From Cherax quadricarinatus (Eukaryota > Arthropoda > Malacostraca > Decapoda > Parastacidae), in the NCBI RefSeq assembly GCF_038502225.1, contig NC_091300.1:46016788-46080787 (forward strand): 64,000 bases of DNA, in the 5' to 3' direction. The translations under genes were made by a program, and so were the position numbers. Of the stretch, positions 20,895-29,322 are shown one piece after another (position 1 is the first letter of the stretch; each line of letters opens with the position of its first letter). The notes beneath the pieces were generated by a model. The model was not told the DNA's origin. It did no database searches and saw only the letters and a program-made list of their open reading frames with translations.

Positions 20895-22468
20895 GCTGAA
20901 AAATATGTGCATGAATTCAAGGAGTACATAAACAGTGAAGGGTTGAAACCTGAACAAGTGTTCAATTGTGATGAAACAGGCCTCTTTTGGAAGAAAATGC
21001 CAAAGAGGACCTACATTTCTCAGGAAGAAAAGGTGCTGCAAGGACACGATTCTATGAAAGACAGGCTGTGCTAATGCTAGTGGGGATTTCAAAGTGAAGC
21101 CGTTACTAGTGTACCATTCTGAAAATCCCAGAGTGTTCAAGAAAAACTATGTTATGAAGAGTAAATTGTGTGTGTTTGGAGATCTAATAGTAAGGCATGG
21201 GTCACAAGGGACATTTTCGTCGAGTAGTTCAACGAAGTGTTTGGCCCTAGTGTGAAGAATTACCTCCTGGAAAAGAAATTGGATCTCAAGTGCCTCCTAG
21301 TAATGGACAATGCACCTGCTCATCCTCCATTCTTGGATGACCTAATTCTGAAGGAGTTTGGGTTCATCACAGTAAAGTTCTTGCCCCCGAATACTACTAC
21401 TCTCCTCCAGCCCATGGACCAGCAGGTCATTGCAAACTCTACTCCAAAGTAATGTTTGAAAGGTGCTTGAATGTGACCTCAGACACTCACTTGACCCTAC
21501 GAGATTTTTGGAAAGAACACTTCAGTATTCTCCATTGCATAAGCCTTATAGGTAAGCCTTGGGAGGGAGTGACTACCAGGACTTTGAACTCTGCTTGGAG
21601 AAAATTGTGGCCAGATTGTGTCCACAAGAGGGATTTTGAAGGGTTTGGGGCTGACCCTGATGAGCCTATGTCAGTTGTTAAATCTATTGTGGCACTGGGG
21701 AGTTCCAAGGGTTGGATGTGAATTTAGAGGATGTGGAAGAGTTGGTGGAGGACCACAACAAAGAGCTAACCACTGAGGAGCTGCAAGAGCTTCAGCAGGA
21801 AGAGCAACAGATCACAGCTCAGAATCTTGCTGCAGAGGAGGAGGAAGAGAGATGGAGGAAGGTGCCTTCTTCAGAAATTAATGAGATTTTTGAAATGTGG
21901 GGTAGGATGGAAAGATTTATGGAGAAACATCACCCAGAGAAGGATGTTGCAAGTCATATCGGCAACTTGTACAGTGACAGAGCCTTGGCCTATTTTAGGG
22001 AAGTTTTAAAGAGACGCCAGAAACAGAACTCTGGACAGTTTTTTTTTTTACAAGACAGGACTCCAGTGACTCTCAAGGTGGTCCTAGTGGCATTAAGAAA
22101 CAGAGAAGAGAAGTAACCCCAGAAAAGCAATTGGTACCCGAGGTGTTGATGGAAGGGGATTCCCCTTCCAAACAGTAAATCATCCAATCTGTCTCCTTCT
22201 CCAGTCTTCCATACACAAAGAAGAATCGCCAATAAAGATAAGTGTTATTCTGTTAATGTTTAATTCATCATGTGCCACTGTATTGTTTATGTACTACATC
22301 TATATTTCATGTAAAAATATTTTTTGTTTTAATACTTCTGGGTGTCAGGAACGGATTAATTGAATTTACATTATTTCTTATGGGGAAAATTGATTCGTAA
22401 ATTGTCCATTTCGATAATAGCCCCACTTCCAGGAACAGATTATGGACGATTATTGAGGGACCACTGTA

Positions 22469-23687
22469 CACTTAATAAAATTAACCAACTTGACTTGCAC
22501 AGTTCACTGAACGTCGGCAAAAATCGAACATTTCCGCTACTTTGAGCTCGATTTCAAGGTACTTTTCGTCATGAAAGCAATCAAAATTGTCTATTTCTGT
22601 AATATATCTTCCATTCTATCAAATGAGTCCAAAAAAATGAGAATACAATCATAAAAACCATATGAAAATAGTATACTGCAAAGAGGCGGCTAATGGCTGA
22701 GAAGTGAACTCCCTTATTTATCGTCTGTCTTTTTTATTTTTGTTGTACGTTAAGAAGCATCTTTCCATCATACATTGCCCAAGTTTCAATGAGATAGCCC
22801 AACAAACAACCGAGAGAAAAAAAATATTTAACAAAAATCATATATGGCAAGTCCAAGCCAGGTACTGGAAATAAGTCACTTTGTCTGACTTTTCTGGGTT
22901 ATCCTAGGTTCTCTATACATACACTGCTATGTATGATGATCTATGTCACTGTATTTGTGTATACCTGAATAAACTTACTTACTTCTAGTCTGTCAACTGA
23001 GTACAAGAAACCACCCATTCACTTATTTCAACTACCCAATTAAGTGGTCAGAAATTGGCAATTTGGCCGATTTCACACAAATTTCAACAGATGCCAATTT
23101 CAAAATAGGGTCCAGAATAAACAATGAAGACATTCCTGGCACTAAAATAACATTTTCTCTGTTCATTAGTCATGGCTACATGCCCCTCTTATATTACTCT
23201 TGCTTTTCATTTGGAATTTTTATTCACACAAAAAAATAGAAGATTTACTGTTATGCAGACTGCTGAATTATTGTAATAATTGTATAAATAATGTCAACCC
23301 ATTCTTGACTACGTATTGGAATTTGGACTGGCAGGTGGACAGGTATTGGATGGTGATGTCATTTGTTTACTCTTGAGCTTCGCTAAAGAATAGAACATTT
23401 TCGCTATTGTGAGCGCAATTTCAAGGTACTTTTCGTCATGAAAGCAATCAAAATCATATCTATTTCTGTAATATATCTTTCATTCTATCAAATGAGACTG
23501 AAAAAATGAGAATATAACCATAAAAATCATACAAAAATATACCGCTAAGTGGCCGCTAATGGCTGAGAAGTGAACTCCGCTATTTTTGGTCTGATTCCTT
23601 TCATTTTTGGTGTATGTTAAGAAGTATCTTTCCATCATATATTGCCCAAGTTTGAATAAGATAACCCAACAAACAACTGAGAAAAAC
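22469..23687. repeat. Copies of the B-type repeat and a SINE tail
   Basis: Two diverged copies of one sequence block (CTATTTCTGTAATATATCTT and GGCTAATGGCTGAGAAGTGA) lie at about 22540-22720 and 23400-23580. They resemble the interior of B1/B3 in reverse orientation. At 22862-22985 lies a SINE 3' part with GGGTTATCCTAGGTTCTCTA and a CTGAATAAACTTACTTACTT tail. No gene is present. Confidence 0.55.
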
Positions 23688-23940
23688 ATAATAATATAAT
23701 AATATCTTTATTTACTACGTACATGTACAAGGTATACAGGCCTAGCTGACATCAGTGACATACTACTGTATAGAAAGCCACTTGTTATGCAGAGTATTTC
23801 AAGAGAATTAGGTCAGTGTCCCAGGATAACACCCACACTAGTCGGCTAACACCCAGGTACCCATTTACTGATGGTTAAACATAGACAACAGGTGTAAAGA
23901 AACACTCCTAATGTTTATACCCTGGCTGGGAATCGAATAT
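23688..23940 (-). mobile_element. tRNA-derived SINE, 5'-truncated
   Basis: The minus strand begins ATTCGATTCCCAGCCAGGG (B-box-like) and continues TTTCTTTACACCTGTTGTC and GGGTACCTGGGTGTTAG, the same body as the SINE at 11231-12280. It ends in an A/T-rich ATATTATT tail. Confidence 0.7.
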
Positions 23941-24649
23941 TTACCAAAAATCATATATGGCTAACCCAAGCCAGGTACTAAAAATAAGCCATGTTGACTT
24001 TTTTTGGTTTATCCTAGGTTCTCTACACATACGCTGCTGTGTGTGATAATCTATATAGAGAAAATAACTTTTTTGTTTCAGGTTTATGGTGCAGTACGAG
24101 TGTATATCACAGTTAGCCCTGTGCTACACTCTGTTTTCTCTAATACACGTATAAGCCCCAAGACAGGGGTAGGAGAATGGTATTTGTATACCATATCCTC
24201 TTCATACCTCCGTCGAACTGCTCGGTGTTATGCCAAATATTATTCATTCTGAAGTATTTAACATGTTTTATGTTATTTATATTGTTTCTTATGTCATATT
24301 AGATCAGTTGTGATAGGCAAATAAGCTGTAGTGTTGATATTAGCGTAATAATAAAGCATATTCTCCTGCTTCATGAGACTGAGCTCTTGGCAACCGACAG
24401 TGGCTTCAAAGCCACCTTATCTTTAATGGCTAATGTACTGTGTAGGTGCTTTACATAATGAGAAGCATTTCTTTTATTCATTGGAACCATGGCTAGGGCT
24501 AAAAGTAAGCAGGTTAAAACAATAAATGGAGACGTGACTAATGAACAGAGAAAATGTTATTTTAGTGCCAGGAATGTCTGCATTGTTTATTCTGGACCCT
24601 ATTTTGAAATTGGCTTTTCTTGGATTTTGTGTGAAATTGGCCAAATTAG
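23941..24649. repeat. Repeat mosaic, no gene
   Basis: It contains a SINE 3' part (about 23985-24060). Near 24270-24350 is a module with TTATGTCATATTAG and GATATTAG that also occurs in T7 (37780-37850) and T8 (60580-60640). A piece of the B-type repeat (24480-24649) follows, and T3 is inserted into it. Short open frames here are not convincing. Confidence 0.5.
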
Positions 24650-24651
24650 TA

Positions 24652-25627
24652 CAGTGGACCCCCGCATAACGATGGCATCGCATAGCGATTTTTCCGCATA
24701 ACGATTACTTTTATCGCAAAATTTTTGCCCCGCATACCGATTAAAAACCCGCATACCGATTTTCGTCCGAGACGCGTCCAATGTGCCCTCACATGTGCCG
24801 GCCGTCCCATTGTTTACCAGCCAGCCTCCGCGGTAACATCCAAGCATACACTCGGAATATTTCGTATTATTACAGTGTTTTCGGTGGTGTTTCTGGAAAA
24901 TAAGTGACCATGGGCCCCAAGAAAGCTTCTAGTGCCAACCCTGTGGTAAAAAGGGTGAGAATTAGTATGGAAATTAAGAAAGATTTTGAAGGGTTTGGGG
25001 CTAACCCTGAGAAGCCTATGCCAGTTGTGGAATCCATTGTGCCTACTTCAAAGATTAAGGAAATGTGTGCAGAGTGGTTTGAACTGCAAACCTTTATAGA
25101 TGAAAATCACCCTGACACAGCTGTTGCAAGCCGTGCTTGTGACTATTTCAATGACAATGTTATGGCCCATTTTAGGAAAGTCTTGAAGAAACGGGAGGTA
25201 CAGAGCTCTATGGACAGATTTGTTGTGCGACAGAGGTCCAGTGACTCTGAAGCTGGTCCTAGTGGCATTAAAAGAAGAAGGGAAGTAACCCCAGAAAAGG
25301 ACTTGCTACCTCAAGTCCTAATGGAAGGGGATTCCCCTTCTAAACAGTAAGAAGATAATGCTCTCCCCTCCTCCCATCCCATCAATCATCACCAGATCTT
25401 CAATAAAAGTAAGTGTCATGTAATTGTGCATGCCTTTTTCAGTTTGTGTGTATTAAAATTAACATTTCATGTGGTAAAAAAAATTTTTTTTCATACTTTT
25501 GGGCGTCTTGCACGGATTAATTTTATTTCCATTATTTCTTATGGGGAAAATTAATTCGCATAACGATTATTTCGCATAACGATGAGCCCTCTTGCACGGA
25601 TTAAAATCGTTAACCGGGGGTCCACTG
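24652..25627 (+). mobile_element. Internally deleted Tigger element T3
   Basis: Ends CAGTGGACCCCCGCATAACG and CGTTAACCGGGGGTCCACTG are flanked by TA (24650-24651 and 25628-25629). At 976 bp it is a shortened relative of T6 (55503-57835), with matching outer sequence and a large deletion inside the transposase gene. Confidence 0.92.
24910..25350 (+). CDS. Deleted Tigger transposase ORF, 146 aa
   Basis: The ATG at 24910 sits in an ACCATGG context shared by the Tigger starts here. The first 20 or so residues (MGPKKASSANPVVKRVRISM) match the N-terminus of T6. Directly after EIKK the frame jumps to DFEGFGANPEKPMPVVESIV from the C-terminal region, losing the helix-turn-helix and all DDE residues. 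The C-terminal tail runs to the normal end (MEGDSPSKQ). The deletion kept the frame open. Whether it is translated is unknown, and it cannot be a transposase. Confidence 0.7.
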   Translation: MGPKKASSANPVVKRVRISMEIKKDFEGFGANPEKPMPVVESIVPTSKIKEMCAEWFELQTFIDENHPDTAVASRACDYFNDNVMAHFRKVLKKREVQSSMDRFVVRQRSSDSEAGPSGIKRRREVTPEKDLLPQVLMEGDSPSKQ

Positions 25628-25629
25628 TA

Positions 25630-26129
25630 ATTGAAATGGGTAAATGGGCAGTTTCTTGTACTCAGTCGATAGAACGAAAGGAGTTCTAGTGAAATAGCTA
25701 CAGGTTTGGTTGACTGGAGCAAAGGAATTGACCCAAAATAGGGCTCAAATTAGGCAAAATCGCTGATGTGTAAATATCCCTGAGACTGCTAGCTTCCCAA
25801 TAGTGTAATTCCGTAAGTTTCCCATCAGATGTCATACTTTTGGTTTCATTACCTTCAGAAAAAGGTTCTCTATCATTTCATGAATTTTTTTTTTTTTTAA
25901 ATTTGACCTTGGGAGTGTTGTCAGTCGACAACCAAGATCATGTATGAAAACCAGGACATTTTTTTCTCAAATTCATTTTTCAAAAACCGATTTATTCGAG
26001 AAGTAGTGCGTTGGACAACTGAAGTTCCACTGTAATAACTTCAAATTATTTGTTTTTCAGTTTATTTATTGTTTTTAATGTTTAACTCTACACTAGTTTC
26101 TTACAACATTAGATGTGTTTCAAGGTGTT
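25630..26129. repeat. Repeat remnants, no gene
   Basis: B-type repeat sequence continues after T3 to about 25900. Then comes a Tigger-like end (TTGGACAACTGAAGTTCCACTG, 26012-26033) next to a TA. T-rich runs are common. No coding signal is seen. Confidence 0.45.
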
Positions 26130-26406
26130 GTAAATCTCAAGCTTTTCTTCCACTACAGATTTATTCACTCTCCAAGTCATTCTATATTGCTTCAGCCTTT
26201 CTAAATGTTCAAACTATCTCGGCAACCCCCTCCTCAGCCTTCTAGATAATTCTTTTAGCACCTCCAAGTAATGATTTCTCTGCATAATATTTACACCACA
26301 CATTGCCCTCAGACAACTTCTCCACTGCCTCCAGCCTCTTCCTTGCTGCAACATTCACAAGTCATGACTTAAGAAATCGTAATGACACGATTGCAAATAA
26401 ACCATA

Positions 26407-26486
26407 CCCCCGGCCGGGATTGAACCCGCGGTCATAGAGTCTCAAAACTCCAGCCCGTCGCGCTAGCCACTAGACCAGCTAGCCAC
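26407..26486 (-). other. tRNA-like SINE head, unit 1
   Basis: On the minus strand it has the A box TGGTCTAGTGG, an anticodon-arm-like GAGTTTTGAGACTC, and the B box GGTTCAATCCC before a GGCCGGGGG end. Two tRNA promoter boxes at normal spacing suggest RNA polymerase III transcription. It is not a genuine tRNA gene because it is embedded in a 270-bp repeat unit and has no clean acceptor stem. Confidence 0.6.
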
Positions 26487-26678
26487 AATAAGATTCATCC
26501 AACTAGGTATATTTCTACACCATAGGAAAGTTAGCACAGGCACCTCTGTGACCACAAATGCAAGTTTTTACAGACGAATCTCCAGCTAGCGTGGCCGTGA
26601 CGAACTCTAGCTCAAGTCCCTTCACTGCCGTCAACATGACTTAAGAAATCGTAATGACACGATTGCAAATAAACCATA

Positions 26679-26756
26679 CCCCCGGCCGGGATTGAACCCG
26701 CGGTCATAGTCTCAAAACTCCAGCCCGTCGCGCTAGCCACTAGACCAGCTAGCCAC
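26679..26756 (-). other. tRNA-like SINE head, unit 2
   Basis: As unit 1, with two bases (AG) deleted in the anticodon-arm region, so the arm is shortened. Confidence 0.6.
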
Positions 26757-26948
26757 AATAAGATTCATCCAACTAGGTATATTTCTACACCATAGGAAAG
26801 TTAGCACAGGCACCTCTGTGACCACAAATGCAAGTTTTTACAGACGAATCTCCAGCTAGCGTGGCCGTGACGAACTCTAGCTCAAGTCCCTTCACTGCCG
26901 TCAACATGACTTAAGAAATCGTAATGACACGATTGCAAATAAACCATA

Positions 26949-27028
26949 CCCCCGGCCGGGATTGAACCCGCGGTCATAGAGTCTCAAAACTCCAGCCCGT
27001 CGCGCTAGCCACTAGACCAGCTAGCCAC
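26949..27028 (-). other. tRNA-like SINE head, unit 3
   Basis: Sequence as in unit 1, with both promoter boxes intact. Confidence 0.6.
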
Positions 27029-27416
27029 AATAAGATTCATCCAACTAGGTATATTTCTACACCATAGGAAAGTTAGCACAGGCACCTCTGTGACCACAAA
27101 TGCAAGTTTTTACAGACGAATCTCCAGCTAGCGTGGCCGTGACGAACTCTAGCTCAAGTCCCTTCACTGCCGTCAACATGACTTAAGAAATCGTAATGAC
27201 CGCGGGTTCAATCCCGGCCGGGGGTATGGTTTATTTGCAATCGTGTCATTACGATTTCTTAAGTCATGTTGACGGCAGTGAAGGGACTTGAGCTAGAGTT
27301 CGTCACGGCCACGCTAGCTGGAGATTCGTCTGTAAAAACTTGCATTTGTGGTCACAGAGGTGCCTGTGCTAACTTTCCTATGGTGTAGAAATATACCTAG
27401 TTGGATGAATCTTATT

Positions 27417-27496
27417 GTGGCTAGCTGGTCTAGTGGCTAGCGCGACGGGCTGGAGTTTTGAGACTCTATGACCGCGGGTTCAATCCCGGCCGGGGG
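27417..27496 (+). other. tRNA-like SINE head, inverted unit
   Basis: This is the same head as units 1-3 on the + strand, with the A box TGGTCTAGTGG and B box GGTTCAATCCC. It closes the inverted part of the array. Confidence 0.6.
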
Positions 27497-27597
27497 TATG
27501 GTTCACAAGTCATGCTTCACACCCATATAAGAGTATTGGTACCACTATATTCTCATACATCCCCCCTTTTTGCCTCCATGGATAACATTCTTTGTCT

Positions 27598-27993
27598 CTA
27601 CAGATGCTTCAGTGCACCACCCACCTTTTTTTTCCTCATTAATTCTGTGGTTTGCCTTATCTCTCGTGTACCCATTTGCCAACACATCCACTTGCAGATA
27701 TCTGAATCATTAACTTCCTCCATACTTTCTCCTTCCAATCTGATATCAACTCTTTCATTATGTAAATCATTTGTTACTCTTATCACCTTGCTCTTTCGTA
27801 TGTTCACTTTTAATATCCTTTGCAACTTCTCTTCAGAATCTCCCAAAAGAAGTGTCATTGTCTTAAAGCACCTTTGACAACTTCCATTTTGAATTAATAT
27901 TGCATATTTTAATCTCACATCTCTCCCCAATGTCCTAGCATTTGCTACTTTTATAACCTCATCTTTAAATATGTTAAACAACCATGATGACAT
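27598..27993 (-). pseudogene. RTE reverse transcriptase remnant (R3)
   Basis: A 131-codon frame reads SSWLFNIFKDEVIKVANART, then LLLGDSEEKLQRILKVNIRK and VDIRLEGESMEEVN. It is aligned in order with the intact R2 protein but has lost the FADD motif through mutation. Further palm sequence at 28000-28250 is in broken frames. Confidence 0.7.
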
Positions 27994-28300
27994 TCATTTC
28001 TGTCGAAGGCCTTCCTTTACTGGAAAATGATCTCCCTCTCTCCAGCATATCCTAACCTGAGCATCACCACTCTCATAGAAAGCTCTTAACTGCTTTCAGC
28101 AACCTACCACCTATTACATACCTTTGCAATATCTGACACATTGCTCACCTATTCACCCTTTCATATGCCTTTTCTAAATCCATGAATACTACAAAAACCT
28201 CCTTAGATTTACTTAAATATTGTTTACTTGTATGCTTCAGTGTTACTAAATATTTGGGTTACACATCCCCTACCCTTATTTCATCTCATAACCTCTTTTA

Positions 28301-28508
28301 GCTTTTTTTTTTTTTCTTTTTTTATACTTGGCAGTATTGTTTAATAATGTCTTGTGCATTAAGAGGGCATCAAAATTTAGTTCAGTGTCAGTTGTGGAAG
28401 CAGTTCTTATTTGTAGTAGAGATGTGCACTTGTCATGAATATACTATTCATTGACTTGTTGTTAATTATAGAGAGGCCAAGTTACTAATTCTTGCCAAAT
28501 TTCTTCAG
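28301..28508. other. Unique sequence upstream of the BAG6 start exon
   Basis: A T-rich run (about 28304-28324) precedes single-copy-looking sequence. It ends in a pyrimidine-rich ATTTCTTCAG at 28499-28508 that would serve as a 3' splice site. If so, the 5'UTR is split and an upstream exon lies further left. Confidence 0.4.
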
Positions 28509-28526
28509 GACTCATCAGCAGCCAAG

Positions 28527-28589
28527 ATGATTGATGTTACTGTGAAAACGTTGGATTCTCAGAATCATCATTATTCAGTTCCAGATGAT
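28527..28589 (+). CDS. BAG6: BAG6 first coding exon (start of ubiquitin-like domain)
   Basis: BAG6 (Bat3/Scythe) is a nuclear/cytosolic chaperone. With GET4/TRC35 and UBL4A it handles tail-anchored and mislocalised membrane proteins and recruits a ubiquitin ligase through its N-terminal ubiquitin-like domain. This exon encodes the first 21 residues, starting MIDVTVKTLDSQ. VKTLDSQ is a BAG6 family signature at the first beta strand of that domain. The ATG at 28527 follows a likely 3' splice site (ending 28508), which gives an 18-base UTR part. It is the only sensible start because the family's conserved region begins three residues later. The exon ends in phase 0 at a GAT|GTAAGT donor (28590). 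The open frame seen past this point is intron read-through. Confidence 0.85.
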
Positions 28590-29204
28590 GTAAGTAGTAA
28601 GCAAAAATACTCTACAATTTGTTTACCTTCAAATGGGGTGCATGGTCCTGGTGAATGCCAGCTCCTGATCAAAAGAATTCTAACTACCTTCCTCTTACTT
28701 GGATCAAGACTGAGTGGCTTCTTCTCTGTCACTGCGTGATCCCTGCAGGCTTAACATTTTCCCTTTTATATGATAATCTACCTTAGTTTAGCCTTATGAT
28801 CAGGGACTTAATGTGATTTATTATCTTTACCAAGTTAACTGATACAGCTGACCATTAACTTGCAAAATGAAGATGAAACTTTCGGTATTCCAACCCCAGG
28901 GAAAGACTGGTATGTCAGCTGATGTTTCATTCCACTTTGTGGGTTGGTTATGAATTGTTTCAGCCACAATGTTGAGTTATTCTTAATATGATGTAAAGGT
29001 ATTTCATAATAAATACAGTTTATCGTTTCTGATATTTTGAGTGGTTGGAGGGGATTAAGGTCTTCGTAGTTGACTGTCTTGGTTCTTGACTGCAACCAGT
29101 CCTAGTGTAGTTCTAAGATTTGTATAGATGAGAAAGTTTTTATTTTTTTTATTTTGTTTTTTTATTTTTTTTATTTTGTTTATTTTTCATTTTAAAATCC
29201 TCAG
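28590..29204 (+). other. BAG6: BAG6 intron 1
   Basis: The 615-bp intron has donor GTAAGT at 28590 and acceptor AAAATCCTCAG at 29194-29204, preceded by long T-rich tracts (29135-29190). No transposon was recognised inside it. Confidence 0.8.
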
Positions 29205-29322
29205 ATTACTGTGAAGCAGTTCAAAGAAAGGATAGCATCATCTGTTAACATCCCAGCTGACAAGCAGAGACTTATTCACTGTGGACGTGTTTTGCAAGAT
29301 GACAAGAGACTCTCCGATTACA
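29205..29322 (+). CDS. BAG6: BAG6 second coding exon (core of ubiquitin-like domain)
   Basis: This 118-base exon encodes [14 protein letters not shown], the helix of the ubiquitin fold, and [20 protein letters not shown], the most conserved ubiquitin-like stretch (Q-R-L-I-x-x-G-R-V-L-x-D-D). It ends with LSDY plus one base. Joined to exon 1 in phase 0 the domain is continuous, with no missing residues compared with what I know of vertebrate BAG6. The donor is A|GTAAGA at 29323, phase 1. The next exon must start with two bases completing an Asn codon, as the exon at 63849 does. Confidence 0.9.

Larger units (their letters stand above)
18547..22116 (+). pseudogene. Tigger transposase pseudogene (T2), interrupted
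   Basis: It starts MAPKKAPG with the CENP-B-type helix-turn-helix (18547-18825), shifts frame near 18815, and continues to KAAEKYF at 19052. An antisense RTE interrupts it, and it resumes with AEKYVHEFKEYINSEGLKPE at about 20895. The blocks NCDETGLFWKKM, LLVMDNAPAHPP (21301-21340) and LQPMDQQVIAN (21409-21440) are recognisable DDE blocks, but frameshifts near 21070, 21180, 21450 and 21715 disable it. The 22040 region has a T9 run that is a further likely break. Confidence 0.85.
18262..22466 (+). mobile_element. Tigger/pogo-type transposon T2, split by an RTE
   Basis: Ends CAGTGGTCCCTCAATAATCG and CGATTATTGAGGGACCACTG are perfect inverted repeats over 20 bp, flanked by TA (18260-18261 and 22467-22468). 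Removing the RTE insertion at 19053-20894 leaves about 2.35 kb, the same size as T1 and T6. Confidence 0.92.
26367..27501. mobile_element. tRNA-SINE multimer: three direct units plus one inverted unit
   Basis: Direct units of 270-272 bp start at 26363, 26635 and 26905 in minus orientation. A fourth begins at 27177 but after 24 bases switches at 27201 to an inverted copy that runs to 27501. The direct units differ by only a 2-base deletion. The array is flanked by a 13-bp direct repeat TTCACAAGTCATG (26354-26366 and 27502-27514). It therefore entered the old RTE copy as one insertion, or expanded afterwards within one insertion. Confidence 0.85.
26130..28300 (-). mobile_element. Old RTE-like LINE copy R3, split by a SINE array
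   Basis: Minus-strand sequence parallels R2 and R8 over the thumb and palm region but is heavily diverged. Recognisable stretches include the LLGDSEEKLQR and RLEGESMEEVN encodings. The SINE array at 26367-27501 separates the sequence GCAACATTCACAAGTCATG from its continuation CTTCACACCCATATAAGAG. Confidence 0.75.

Noticed and set aside
15678..26033. One giant transposon bounded by CAGTGGAACCTC at 15678 and GTTCCACTG at 26033
   Set aside because: The ends are compatible, but the sequence between does not join into a coherent element once nested insertions are removed. More likely two separate fragments.
26363..27200. CRISPR-like array
   Set aside because: The repeats are contiguous 270-bp units without spacers, in a eukaryotic genome.
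26407..27496. Genuine tRNA gene cluster
   Set aside because: A and B boxes are present, but the units sit in a 270-bp tandem repeat with a shared non-tRNA body, one unit has a deletion in the anticodon arm, and the whole lies within a target duplication. This is a SINE array.
26367..27501. Hammerhead ribozyme in the SINE unit
   Set aside because: I looked for CUGANGA or the UUGAUAA variant followed by GAAA on both strands and found no arrangement with paired stems.
28527..28739. 70-residue single-exon protein starting at the BAG6 ATG
   Set aside because: Only the first 21 codons are conserved. A GTAAGT donor follows at 28590 and the rest is intron read-through.
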